Shown here piece by piece: positions 1 to 9,168 of a stretch of DNA of 64,000 nucleotides (the first letter of the stretch is position 1; the number at the start of each line of letters is the position of its first letter). The position numbers and the translations under genes were made by a program. Location of the stretch: the NCBI RefSeq assembly GCF_005222675.1, contig NZ_STGE01000009.1:372001-436000 (forward strand), in the 5' to 3' direction. The DNA is from Mycolicibacterium sp. CR10 (lineage in GTDB: Bacteria; Actinomycetota; Actinomycetes; Mycobacteriales; Mycobacteriaceae). The notes under the pieces were generated by a model, which did not search any database, had not been told where the DNA came from, and saw only the letters and a list, made by a program, of their open reading frames with translations.

Positions 1-1
1 C

Positions 2-961
2 GGAGTCGTGTTGGGAGCCGACCGCGCGGTGCTGCTGACGTCGCTGGCCGATGCCGCGTCGGGCCGCGTGGGGCTCGGCTACGAGGTGGTGGTGACCCGT
101 CTCGACGACGAGGCCAACATCGCGCCGTGGCTGCGTGCCGCGAACCGCTTTGGCGCCAAGGTGAAATGGGCCGAGGTCGACATCGAGACCGGCGAGCTGC
201 CCACATGGCAGTGGGAAGGTCTGGTGACCAAGCCGACGCGACTGGTCGCGATCACCTCTGCCTCGTCGACCATGGGCACGGTCACCGAGCTGCCCGAGGT
301 CACCAAGCTGGTGCACGAGGTCGGTGGACTCGTCGTCGTCGACCACTCGGCGGCGGCGCCGTACCGGCTGATCGACATCACCGAGATCGACGCCGACGTG
401 GTGGCCGTCAACGCCCTCGCGTGGGGCGGGCCGCCGATCGGTGCGCTGGTCTTCCGCGACCCGTCCACCATCGATGCCTTCGGGTCGGTGTCGCTCAACC
501 CCTACGCCACGGGTCCGGCCCGGTTGGAGCTCGGGGCGCACCAGTTCGGAATGCTCGCCGGGGTGGTCGCGAGCATCGAATACCTTGCCAACCTTGATGA
601 TTCGGCGCAGGGAACCCGCCGTGAACGACTGTCGGTGTCGATGCGCTCGTCGGCGGCCTACATGAGTGGACTGTTCGACTACCTGCTGACGTCGCTGCGC
701 ACGCTGCCCACGGTGATGGTGATCGGCAGCCCGGAAGTTCGGATCCCGGTGCTGAGCTTCGCGATCACCAATGTGCCCGCCGAGCGCGTCGTTCAGCGGC
801 TGGCCGACAACGGGATCCTGGCGATCGCGAACGCGAGTTCGCGCGTCCTGGACCTCATCGGCGTCAACGACGTCGGCGGTGCGGTCACCGTCGGTCTCGC
901 GCATTACAGCACCATCGCCGAGGTCGACCAGTTGGTCCGGGCGCTCGCGTCACTCGGCTGA
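2..961 (+). CDS. cysteine desulfurase-like aminotransferase class V protein, 5' truncated by window edge
   Basis: Fold-type I PLP-dependent family, similar to M. tuberculosis Rv3778c. The reading frame is open to the window edge, so roughly the first 80 residues are missing; numbering here starts at the GTG at position 8. The cofactor-contacting [10 protein letters not shown] stretch lies near residue 110. Where SufS/NifS proteins carry the PLP-binding lysine (H-K-x-x-G-P), this one reads L-A-W-G-G-P, placing alanine 138 at the lysine position. It may therefore not form the usual internal aldimine. Convergent with the quinone oxidoreductase. The family call is fairly secure; activity is doubtful. 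Confidence 0.8.
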   Translation, partial: GVVLGADRAVLLTSLADAASGRVGLGYEVVVTRLDDEANIAPWLRAANRFGAKVKWAEVDIETGELPTWQWEGLVTKPTRLVAITSASSTMGTVTELPEVTKLVHEVGGLVVVDHSAAAPYRLIDITEIDADVVAVNALAWGGPPIGALVFRDPSTIDAFGSVSLNPYATGPARLELGAHQFGMLAGVVASIEYLANLDDSAQGTRRERLSVSMRSSAAYMSGLFDYLLTSLRTLPTVMVIGSPEVRIPVLSFAITNVPAERVVQRLADNGILAIANASSRVLDLIGVNDVGGAVTVGLAHYSTIAEVDQLVRALASLG

Positions 962-977
962 AACCCGGCTGCCTGAG

Positions 978-1952
978 CTATTCCTCAACGCGCAGAAGCA
1001 CTTTGCCTGCGACGTCGCCTGACTCCAGCAGTTCGTGGGCGGCCTTGGCCTCAGCGATCGGGAACTCCGCGCCGATGACGGGCCGGACCAGGCCGTCGGC
1101 GACCATCGGCCATACGTCGCTGACCACCCGGGCGACGATGTCACTCTTGCCGCCGGCGCCCCCGACCGGGCGCGACCGCAGGGCGGTCGCGATGACGCCG
1201 CCGCGTTTACCGAGCAGCTTGGCGATGTTCAGCTCGGCCTTGATTCCGCCCTGCATGCCGATGATCACGAGCCGCCCGTCATCGGCGAGCGCATCGACGT
1301 TGCGGTCCAGGTAGGCCGCTCCCATGATGTCGAGGATGACGTCAGCCCCACCCGCGCCGCGCACGACGTCGACGAAGTCCTCGTTGCGGTAGTCGATGGT
1401 GACCTCGGCGCCCAGCTCGGCGCACAGATCGAGTTTGTTCCGGGAGCCGGCGGTGACCGCAACGCGGCAGTTCAGCGCGCGGGCGACCTGAATGGCGTGG
1501 GTCCCGATGCCGCTGGCGCCGCCATGCACGAGGACCAACTGCGACGCGCGCAGGCCCGCCGTCATCACCAGGTTCGACCACACCGTGCAGGCGACCTCGG
1601 GTAACGCTGCGGCATAGGGCAATTCGACACCATCGGGCAGCGGCATCACCTGGCCGGCCGGGACGGCCACATACTCGGCATAGCCGCCACCGGCGAGCAA
1701 CGCGCACACCTGTTGGCCCGGGGACCAGTGGGTGGCGCCGTCGCCGACCGAATCGATCGTCCCCGAAACCTCCAGACCGAGGATGTCACTGGCGCCGGGT
1801 GGCGGCGGATAATTGCCTGCGGCTTGCAGGAGGTCGGCGCGGTTCACTCCGGCGGCGGTGACTTTTATCAGAACTTCACCGGGGGCGGGGGTTAGGTCTG
1901 GCACAGACTGCCAGGTCAGACGGTCGGGAGTTTCGGCCACGATCGCGTGCAT
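978..1952 (-). CDS. NAD(P)H quinone oxidoreductase (zinc-free MDR family)
   Basis: 324 aa, PIG3/QOR-type medium-chain reductase, corresponding to Rv3777. It has an N-terminal GroES-like domain (MHAIVAETPDRLTW onward) and a nucleotide-binding motif GGASGIGTHAIQVAR, and lacks the structural-zinc cysteines of alcohol dehydrogenases. Expected role is cytosolic NADPH-dependent reduction of quinones or enones. The open frame continues upstream into the divergent MarR gene, but the ATG at 1952 is chosen because a TAGCGT -10 hexamer sits exactly 7 nt upstream, predicting a leaderless mRNA. The divergent MarR neighbour is the likely regulator (inference). Confidence 0.88.
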   Translation of the reverse strand: MHAIVAETPDRLTWQSVPDLTPAPGEVLIKVTAAGVNRADLLQAAGNYPPPPGASDILGLEVSGTIDSVGDGATHWSPGQQVCALLAGGGYAEYVAVPAGQVMPLPDGVELPYAAALPEVACTVWSNLVMTAGLRASQLVLVHGGASGIGTHAIQVARALNCRVAVTAGSRNKLDLCAELGAEVTIDYRNEDFVDVVRGAGGADVILDIMGAAYLDRNVDALADDGRLVIIGMQGGIKAELNIAKLLGKRGGVIATALRSRPVGGAGGKSDIVARVVSDVWPMVADGLVRPVIGAEFPIAEAKAAHELLESGDVAGKVLLRVEE

Positions 1953-2031
1953 TCGAGCAACGCTACTACCCTGGGAAAACACCGGTCGTTTTAGCCACCA
2001 GCAATACCGATGCCCACTTACTATACGGACT
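1953..2031. promoter_or_regulatory. divergent pair of leaderless promoters (quinone oxidoreductase / MarR)
   Basis: The 79-bp gap holds two TANNNT hexamers, each exactly 7 nt from a start codon: TAGCGT on the minus strand (1965-1960) before ATG 1952, and TACTAT on the plus strand (2019-2024) before ATG 2032. Both transcripts would start at or next to the ATG. I see no clear MarR palindrome apart from a short ACCGGT at 1981-1986. Confidence 0.65.
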
Positions 2032-2544
2032 ATGGAGGGGATCATCGGGGGGCGCACGGCGAGCGATACGCCGGGGCTGGACATTGCTGAACAACGTGCG
2101 TGGCAGAACTTTCTGGATGCCGCGCTGAGGCTGTACGCGACTGTGAATCGATCGCTGGTGGATGAACACCGGTTGACACTGAACGACGTTCGGCTACTGG
2201 ATCTGCTGGCGAGATCGCCCAACGGCGCCGCCAGGATGGGGGATCTCGCCGAGGGGCTGCTGTCGTTGCCCAGCAGGGTGACGCGTCAGATCCACCGGTT
2301 GGAGAAGCAGGGGCTCGTCTGCCGCGGGGCCAGCCCCGACGACGGCCGGGGCGTGCTGGCCACCATCACCCCCGAGGGCAGAGACGCTCTGGGCGTGGCA
2401 ATGCAGACCTACGGCGATGCGGTGCGCGTGCACTTCCTCGACAGGCTGTCCCGTCCGCAGGTGTCTGCGATGGGGGAGAACTGCCGGCGGATCAGTGTGG
2501 CGCTGAAGACGGGGGCGCCGACGGCCAAGATCGGCCGCGTTTAA
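2032..2544 (+). CDS. MarR family transcriptional regulator
   Basis: 170 aa winged-helix regulator. The DNA-binding part is visible as LTLNDVRLLDLLARSP, then the recognition helix in LPSRVTRQIHRLEKQGLV, then a wing containing SPDDGRGVLATITPEG, flanked by dimerisation helices. The ATG at 2032 is preferred over longer open-frame starts because of the TACTAT hexamer 7 nt upstream and because longer versions would run into the divergent oxidoreductase. It probably controls itself and the divergent quinone oxidoreductase, responding to a phenolic or redox ligand (inference from arrangement). Confidence 0.85.
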   Translation: MEGIIGGRTASDTPGLDIAEQRAWQNFLDAALRLYATVNRSLVDEHRLTLNDVRLLDLLARSPNGAARMGDLAEGLLSLPSRVTRQIHRLEKQGLVCRGASPDDGRGVLATITPEGRDALGVAMQTYGDAVRVHFLDRLSRPQVSAMGENCRRISVALKTGAPTAKIGRV

Positions 2545-2554
2545 ACTGTCCCGC

Positions 2555-2641
2555 GGTGGCGTGGCAGAGCGGCCTAATGCACTCGCCTTGAAAGCGAGAG
2601 TCGGCTAAAACCGACCGGGGGTTCAAATCCCTCCGCCACCG
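2555..2641 (+). tRNA. tRNA-Ser(UGA)
   Basis: Class II tRNA with acceptor stem GGUGGCG/CGCCACC, anticodon stem CUCGC/GCGAG, loop CUUGAAA (anticodon UGA at 2589-2591), a long variable arm and a GGUUCAAAUCC T-arm. CCA is not encoded. Its 3' end closely resembles the att core at tRNA-Ser(CGA), so it could be a secondary integration target. Confidence 0.95.
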
Positions 2642-2692
2642 CTCTCTGTCGGTGCCTGAGTGCAGACTTGCGCGCGTGGCCGAAGCGCACAG

Positions 2693-3517
2693 CTACTCGC
2701 CGGCGAAGTTCGGCGCCCGCTTCTCGAACATCGCCGTGATGCCCTCGGTCAGGTCCCGGGACGGCAGGAACGCGGAGTTCCATGCCGCGACGTAGCGCAG
2801 GCTGGCCGACACGTCGGCGATCCGCTGCTCGTCGAGCACGTCCTTGATGCCCTGAACCACCAGCGGCGGGTTGGCGGCGATCTCGGCCGCGGTGGCTCGT
2901 GCGGCGGCCAACGACGCCTCGGCGTCGGGATACACATCGTTGACCAGACCGATCTTCTCGGCGCGCGCCGCGTCGATGTCCTTGCCCGTCAACGCCAGTT
3001 CGCGCAGATGGCCGTCGGACAGGATCAGCGGCAGCCGGGCCAGCGAGCCGACGTCGGCGACGATCGCGAGCTTGACCTCGCGGACGGAGAACTTCGCGTC
3101 GGCGCTGGCGTAGCGGACGTCGACCGCGGAGATCAGGTCGACGCCGCCGCCGATGCACCAGCCGTGCACCGACGCGACGGTCGGCGTGCGGCAGTCCGCG
3201 ACCGCGGTGATGGACTGCTGCATCGTCTTGAGGCGCGCGTGGAACTCGGCGCGCGGCTTGGCGAGCGCGCCGTCGGCCAACATCGGCGACAGCGTGTCGC
3301 CCATCGCGATCAGGTCGAGGCCGTAACTGAAGTTGCGGCCCGATCCGGTCAGGACGATCGCCCGCACGTCGGGGTCGGCATCCAGTTCGGCGAACACCAC
3401 CGGGAGTTCAGCCCAGAACGCCGGACCCATCGCATTGCCCTTGCCGGGGCCGATCAACGTGACCTGCGCGACGTAGTCGGAGATGTCGACGGTGACCGAT
3501 TCGTATGAGCTACCCAT
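2693..3517 (-). CDS. echA21: enoyl-CoA hydratase/isomerase (crotonase), EchA21-like
   Basis: 274 aa, crotonase superfamily, matching M. tuberculosis EchA21 (Rv3774) in position next to the Pat/HisC2 region. The oxyanion-hole segments are visible as GRNFSYGLDL near residue 60 and GWCIGGGVDLISAVD near residue 120, followed by the FSVREVKLAIVADVG region that carries the catalytic acidic residue in active hydratases. Likely acts on a 2-enoyl-CoA in fatty-acid or sterol side-chain degradation; substrate unknown. The start at 3517 is supported by a TAACCT hexamer 8 nt upstream. Confidence 0.88.
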   Translation of the reverse strand: MGSSYESVTVDISDYVAQVTLIGPGKGNAMGPAFWAELPVVFAELDADPDVRAIVLTGSGRNFSYGLDLIAMGDTLSPMLADGALAKPRAEFHARLKTMQQSITAVADCRTPTVASVHGWCIGGGVDLISAVDVRYASADAKFSVREVKLAIVADVGSLARLPLILSDGHLRELALTGKDIDAARAEKIGLVNDVYPDAEASLAAARATAAEIAANPPLVVQGIKDVLDEQRIADVSASLRYVAAWNSAFLPSRDLTEGITAMFEKRAPNFAGE

Positions 3518-3525
3518 GAAGCAAG

Positions 3526-3531
3526 AGGTTA
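3526..3531 (-). promoter_or_regulatory. -10 hexamer for leaderless echA21 transcript
   Basis: TAACCT on the minus strand, 8 nt before the ATG at 3517. Confidence 0.45.
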
Positions 3532-3536
3532 GCCAC

Positions 3537-4007
3537 TCACGGTGGCGAGGATCCCATCAGGACGTCGCTGACCGTCGCGCTCGGCAGGAACTGGCAGGCC
3601 GCGTCGGCCAGGATCTGCCCGACGAACTCGCCGTCGGGCCCCAGCGGGTTGTTCTCCTGGGCCAGGATCTCGCGGATCACCGCGACCCGGGTGGCCTCGT
3701 CGAGCCCGGCGAACTCCTCGCACTTCATCTCCAGCGAGTTCGCCGGGGCGGGGACCTCGGGGACGTTGGTGTCGCGCGTCGGCAGCGGGATGTTGGGCAG
3801 GCCGGGGAGGCCGGGGATCTCGATGTCCGGCAGTCCCGGGATGGTCGGCGTACGGCTGCCGGTGGTCGGTTCCGACGTCAGCGGCGGACCGGGCTCGGTC
3901 GTCTGTGCGACGACGCCCTCCGTGGTCCGCTGGCAGGCTGTGGTGAAGCTGAGCGCGACCCCCAGACCCACCAGCGCCGCCGCCCCCACCCGTACGTGCG
4001 TCTTCAT
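3537..4007 (-). CDS. secreted lipoprotein of unknown function
   Basis: 156 aa. A signal peptide (MKTHVRVGAAALVGLGVAL) is followed by the lipobox-like SFTTAC, so the Cys should be lipidated after signal peptidase II cleavage. A Pro/Thr-rich linker (about residues 35-85, repeated PGLP) leads to a C-terminal domain with two cysteines (MKCEEF and DAACQFLP), probably disulfide-linked. The start at 4007 is preferred over the GTG at 4016 because TATCGT sits 7 nt upstream. It resembles small mycobacterial lipoproteins of the DUF732 type, but I cannot assign a function. Confidence 0.75.
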   Translation of the reverse strand: MKTHVRVGAAALVGLGVALSFTTACQRTTEGVVAQTTEPGPPLTSEPTTGSRTPTIPGLPDIEIPGLPGLPNIPLPTRDTNVPEVPAPANSLEMKCEEFAGLDEATRVAVIREILAQENNPLGPDGEFVGQILADAACQFLPSATVSDVLMGSSPP

Positions 4008-4014
4008 CCTGGCC

Positions 4015-4020
4015 ACGATA
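4015..4020 (-). promoter_or_regulatory. -10 hexamer for leaderless lipoprotein transcript
   Basis: TATCGT on the minus strand, 7 nt before ATG 4007; this decides the start codon against the nearby GTG at 4016. Confidence 0.5.
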
Positions 4021-4025
4021 TGCGG

Positions 4026-4508
4026 CTAGACCCGTTCGAGGTAGAAGTACAGGTGGCGAGGCGTGCCGGAGGTGGTGTCCAGTGCGCCCTTGCCGTTCAT
4101 GATGCCGAGGACGGCGCCTTCGTCGACGACCTTGAAATGGTCGTGCACCGGCCGACCGTCATAGACCATTGAGGCGACCATCTCGCCCCGGAACTCCTCC
4201 ATCCAGAGGCTGGCTTCGCCGTTCATCGCCTCGGTGTTGGAGAACGTGTTGCCGTCGGCGTCGAGGCACACCAGCGGCTTGGCGTCGGTCGCGGAGTGAA
4301 ACGTCTTGCCGAACCAGTTCAGCCGGGTCATGAAGCCGTTGGCCTTGTGTCCGGTGTCGAACTCGCCGCCCTTCCACTCACCGATCATGAAGTCGACGTC
4401 CGCGGGGGCGAGGGTTCCCCAGAACTCGTCGAGCTCGGCGTCGGCGATCCGGTCCTTGCGTTCCTTGAGGTCGTCGAACGTCTTCCGGGCATCAGAAGTG
4501 GTGGTCAT
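4026..4508 (-). CDS. DUF4334/GXWXG domain protein (Rv3773c-like)
   Basis: 160 aa. The N-terminal GXWXG-type motif appears as FMIGEWKGGEF (about residues 40-50), followed by the DUF4334 region with HDHFKVVDEG and a C-terminal LYFYLERV. The biochemical function of the family is unknown. The start ATG overlaps the stop of the upstream aminotransferase (ATGA at 4508-4505), so the two are translationally coupled. The same pairing occurs in M. tuberculosis (Rv3773c beside Rv3772). Confidence 0.82.
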   Translation of the reverse strand: MTTTSDARKTFDDLKERKDRIADAELDEFWGTLAPADVDFMIGEWKGGEFDTGHKANGFMTRLNWFGKTFHSATDAKPLVCLDADGNTFSNTEAMNGEASLWMEEFRGEMVASMVYDGRPVHDHFKVVDEGAVLGIMNGKGALDTTSGTPRHLYFYLERV

Positions 4509-5560
4509 CGTTGGCCCTCCCAGCGCTCGGCGAATTCGAGGAATGCGTCGTTCTCGTCGGGCGCGGCGACGGTGACCCGCACCCCGTCCTCCCCGTAGGG
4601 CCGGACGATGATGCGGCTGTTCGCGGCGCCTGCGGCGAACCGCTGGGCGCGGCCCGGCAGGGGCAGCCAGACGAAGTTGGCCTGTGAGGGCGGCACCTCG
4701 TATCCCGCGTCGCGCAGGGCCGCGGTGACGCGCGCGCGCTCCACGACGACGGCGTCGGTGCGCTCCAGCAGCTCGTCGGCGGCGTCCAGGCAGGCGATGG
4801 CGGCGGCCTGCGAGAGGGTGGTGGCGGTGAAGGGCACGTAGACCTTGGACAGTGCGGTGATGATGTCGGGATCGGCGACGGCGTAGCCGATGCGCAGCCC
4901 GGCCAGCCCGTAGGCCTTCGAGAAGGTCCGCAGCACAACGACATTGCTGTACGCGCGGACCAGCCCGAAGCTGTCGGGCGCCAAGCCGTCGCGGATGTAC
5001 TCGATATAGGCCTCGTCGAGAACCACCAGGATGTGTGACGGGACCGCCTCGACGAACCGGGCCAGCGCGTCGGGGTCGACCACGGTGCTGGTCGGGTTGT
5101 TCGGGTTGCACACGAAGATCAGCCGGGTGCGTTCGGTGATCGCGGCGAGCATCGCGTCCAGGTCGAAGGTGTGGTCGGTCAGCGGCACCTGCACCGGGGT
5201 GGCGCCGGCGGTGCGGACCTGCAGCGGATAGATCTCGAAGCTGCGCCAGCCGAAGAGCACCTCGTCACCCACCGAGGAGGTGATCTGAATCAACTGCTGG
5301 CACAGGCTGACCGAGCCGCAGCCCACCGAGACGTGTTCCGGTGCGAAGTTCACGTGTTTGGCCAGGCGCTCCTTGAGTTCCACGTAGCCGTTGTCCGGAT
5401 AGCGGTTGATTCCGTCGATCGCCGTGGCGATGGCCGCCCGCACGCTGGGCAGTGGCCCGTCAACCGTCTCGTTGCTCGCGATCTTGATCGCGCCGGGCAC
5501 CGTCCTGCCCGGCGTGTAGGCGGGGATATCGGCGAGCTCAGGACGCAGGCGGGCGGGCAC
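4505..5560 (-). CDS. pat: aromatic/histidinol-phosphate aminotransferase (Pat/HisC2)
   Basis: 351 aa fold-type I aminotransferase. Visible motifs are SNETVDGPLPSVR, the Asn-rich FVCNPNNPTSTVV substrate/PLP segment, LDEAYIEY with the PLP-pyridine Asp, and RTFSKAYGLAGLRIGY containing the PLP lysine. This corresponds to Rv3772, called HisC2 and shown in other actinobacteria to act mainly as a phenylalanine/aromatic aminotransferase (Pat). The GTG start at 5560 has TAAACT 6 nt upstream. It is first gene of a two-gene unit with the DUF4334 protein. Confidence 0.92.
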   Translation of the reverse strand: MPARLRPELADIPAYTPGRTVPGAIKIASNETVDGPLPSVRAAIATAIDGINRYPDNGYVELKERLAKHVNFAPEHVSVGCGSVSLCQQLIQITSSVGDEVLFGWRSFEIYPLQVRTAGATPVQVPLTDHTFDLDAMLAAITERTRLIFVCNPNNPTSTVVDPDALARFVEAVPSHILVVLDEAYIEYIRDGLAPDSFGLVRAYSNVVVLRTFSKAYGLAGLRIGYAVADPDIITALSKVYVPFTATTLSQAAAIACLDAADELLERTDAVVVERARVTAALRDAGYEVPPSQANFVWLPLPGRAQRFAAGAANSRIIVRPYGEDGVRVTVAAPDENDAFLEFAERWEGQR

Positions 5561-5566
5561 CCGGAC

Positions 5567-5572
5567 AGTTTA
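5567..5572 (-). promoter_or_regulatory. -10 hexamer for leaderless pat transcript
   Basis: TAAACT on the minus strand, 6 nt before the GTG at 5560. Confidence 0.5.
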
Positions 5573-5643
5573 TGGCCACCTCGGATCTGCTTTGCTTCCC
5601 CCGGCGGGCGCTGTGTAGTCTCATCCAGCGGCGGTAAACGTCG

Positions 5644-5735
5644 GGAGGCGTGCCAGAGCGGCCGAATGGGACTCACTGCTAATGAGTTGTCCGCCTTAAA
5701 GCGGACCGGAGGTTCAAATCCTCTCGCCTCCGCCA
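5644..5735 (+). tRNA. tRNA-Ser(GCU)
   Basis: Acceptor GGAGGCG/CGCCUCC, anticodon stem ACUCA/UGAGU with loop CUGCUAA (anticodon GCU), long class II variable arm, GGUUCAAAUCC T-arm, discriminator G at 5732 and encoded CCA at 5733-5735. Confidence 0.95.
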
Positions 5736-5757
5736 CACAACTGAACAGTTCCACCCA

Positions 5758-7646
<1,889 letters not shown>

Positions 7647-7663
7647 CCTCGTACGTGCGTCGC

Positions 7664-7669
7664 TAAGTT
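7664..7669 (+). promoter_or_regulatory. -10 hexamer for leaderless phosphoesterase transcript
   Basis: TAAGTT, 6 nt before the GTG at 7676. Confidence 0.5.
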
Positions 7670-7675
7670 GGGGGA

Positions 7676-8179
7676 GTGCGCCTGCTCCTCATCGCCGACA
7701 CACACGTCCCGAAGCGGGCCCGCGATCTGCCCGCGGCCCTGTGGGATGCGGTGGCTGCCGCCGATGTGGTGATCCACGCGGGTGACTGGGTGGAACCGGC
7801 GCTGCTCGACGAACTCGAGGCACGCTCGGCCCGGCTGGTGGCGTGCTGGGGCAACAACGACGGCGACGAGCTGCGACGTCGACTTCCCGAGCGTGCGGAT
7901 GTGGTGCTCGGCGGCGTGAGGTTCACCGTGACGCACGAGACCGGTGGCTCGGCGGGCCGCGACGAGCGGATGGCCAAGGCGTATCCGGACACCGACGTCC
8001 TGGTGTTCGGGCACAGCCACATCCCCTGGGACACCCGCGCGAAAAATGGCCTGCGACTGCTCAATCCGGGGTCACCCACCGATCGTCGCCGCCAACCGCA
8101 CTGCACCTACATGACGGCTACGGTCGCCGACGGCGTACTGCGCGACGTGCAACTGCACGAGGTGCAGCGCGATGCGTGA
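7676..8179 (+). CDS. YfcE-like metallophosphoesterase
   Basis: 167 aa, calcineurin-like phosphodiesterase. The metal-binding motifs occur in order: IADTHVP (D-x-H), HAGDW (GD), CWGNNDGD (GNxD), the TVTHET histidine, and VFGHSHIPWD (GHxH). Such proteins hydrolyse phosphodiesters with two metal ions in the cytosol; the substrate is unknown. The GTG start at 7676 follows a TAAGTT hexamer by 6 nt. Its 3' end overlaps the next gene by 8 nt, so the two are probably co-translated. Confidence 0.87.
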   Translation: MRLLLIADTHVPKRARDLPAALWDAVAAADVVIHAGDWVEPALLDELEARSARLVACWGNNDGDELRRRLPERADVVLGGVRFTVTHETGGSAGRDERMAKAYPDTDVLVFGHSHIPWDTRAKNGLRLLNPGSPTDRRRQPHCTYMTATVADGVLRDVQLHEVQRDA

Positions 8180-8585
8180 CCGGCCGGCCACCGTGCAGGA
8201 CGTGCACGACATCGCGGCGGGGATGCCGCACGTGACCACCGTCGAGGGGTCCCGGGCCCACAACCCCATCTACCAGGTGGGCGGCAAGTCGTTCGTGTTC
8301 TTCCGCACCCCGCGGCCCGACGCCGTCGATCCGGGCACCGGCGAGAAGTATGCGGACGTCATCGTGATCTGGGTGGAATCCGAAGCCGACAAGCTCGCGC
8401 TGGTCCAGGACCCCGACTCACCGTTCTTCACCACCGAGCACTTCAACGGCCACCTGTCGGTGCTGGTGCGTGCCGGCCGGTTGGCCGAGGTAGGCCTCGC
8501 CGAACTACGGGAACTGATCCAGGACGCCTGGCTGGCGAGGGCCTCGAAGCGCCGCGCCGAACAATGGCTGGCTAGCCGCGGCTGA
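8172..8585 (+). CDS. MmcQ/YjbR family protein
   Basis: 137 aa with the MmcQ/YjbR-like fold (double-wing DNA-binding-like). It begins ATVQDVHDIAAGMPHVTT, continues with YQVGGKSFVFFRT and ends with a helical ELRELIQDAWLARASKRRAEQWL segment typical of the family. Function is not established. The start overlaps the phosphoesterase stop by 8 nt, and its 3' end overlaps the convergent cupin gene by 14 nt. Confidence 0.82.
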   Translation: MRDRPATVQDVHDIAAGMPHVTTVEGSRAHNPIYQVGGKSFVFFRTPRPDAVDPGTGEKYADVIVIWVESEADKLALVQDPDSPFFTTEHFNGHLSVLVRAGRLAEVGLAELRELIQDAWLARASKRRAEQWLASRG

Positions 8586-9120
8586 CCTTGTCGTGGTGGG
8601 CGCCGCACACGAACAAGGCGAGCCGGGCGGGCGTGTCACCGGGGTTGCGCCACCGGTGCCGGGTGCCGTTCTGCACAACGGTGTCTCCCGGATGCAGGGT
8701 CACCTCGGCGCCGTCGTCGAGTTCGAGGATCACGGTGCCCTCCAGCACCACCTCGAAGTCGATGGTGTCGGTGGTGTGCATGCCGGGATCGTCAAGTTCC
8801 ATGTAGGCGAGCAAGCCGGGCAGCTTCTGCTCCCCGTCGGCGATCGCGTCTTCGGTGCTGAGGTTGTCCGTTCTGGCCTCGGCGGTCCCGGGCGGGAGGG
8901 TGAACATCGAGAAGCGGAACCCGCCGACCGGCGCAAAGTAGGTATGCCAGTTGGGCATTGACCCGTCGTCCGGGAAGTGCGGCGCTTCGTCGCCGCCCCA
9001 CAGCATGGTGAACTCGGAACCGGGCAGCAGCACCGGTTTGCGCGGTGCGACGGGCTCGTCGCTGACGAATACGGACTTTCCGGACGCATCGTGTCCGGTG
9101 ACCACTCGGCGAACATCCAT
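8572..9120 (-). CDS. cupin domain protein
   Basis: 182 aa. The C-terminal half is a typical single cupin: HTTDTIDFEVVLEGTVILELDDG (motif 1), VTLHPGDTVVQNGTRHRWRN (motif 2) and an ending RLALFVCGAHH. It probably binds a divalent metal; the reaction is unknown. The upstream open frame is much longer but antisense to the alkylsulfatase. The ATG at 9120 leaves a 48-bp divergent gap to that gene, so the two may share regulation. Confidence 0.82.
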   Translation of the reverse strand: MDVRRVVTGHDASGKSVFVSDEPVAPRKPVLLPGSEFTMLWGGDEAPHFPDDGSMPNWHTYFAPVGGFRFSMFTLPPGTAEARTDNLSTEDAIADGEQKLPGLLAYMELDDPGMHTTDTIDFEVVLEGTVILELDDGAEVTLHPGDTVVQNGTRHRWRNPGDTPARLALFVCGAHHDKVSRG

Positions 9121-9168
9121 TGCGCCAGTCAACCACCGGACGGGGGGTCGGCGTGGCAATCTGCAGAC

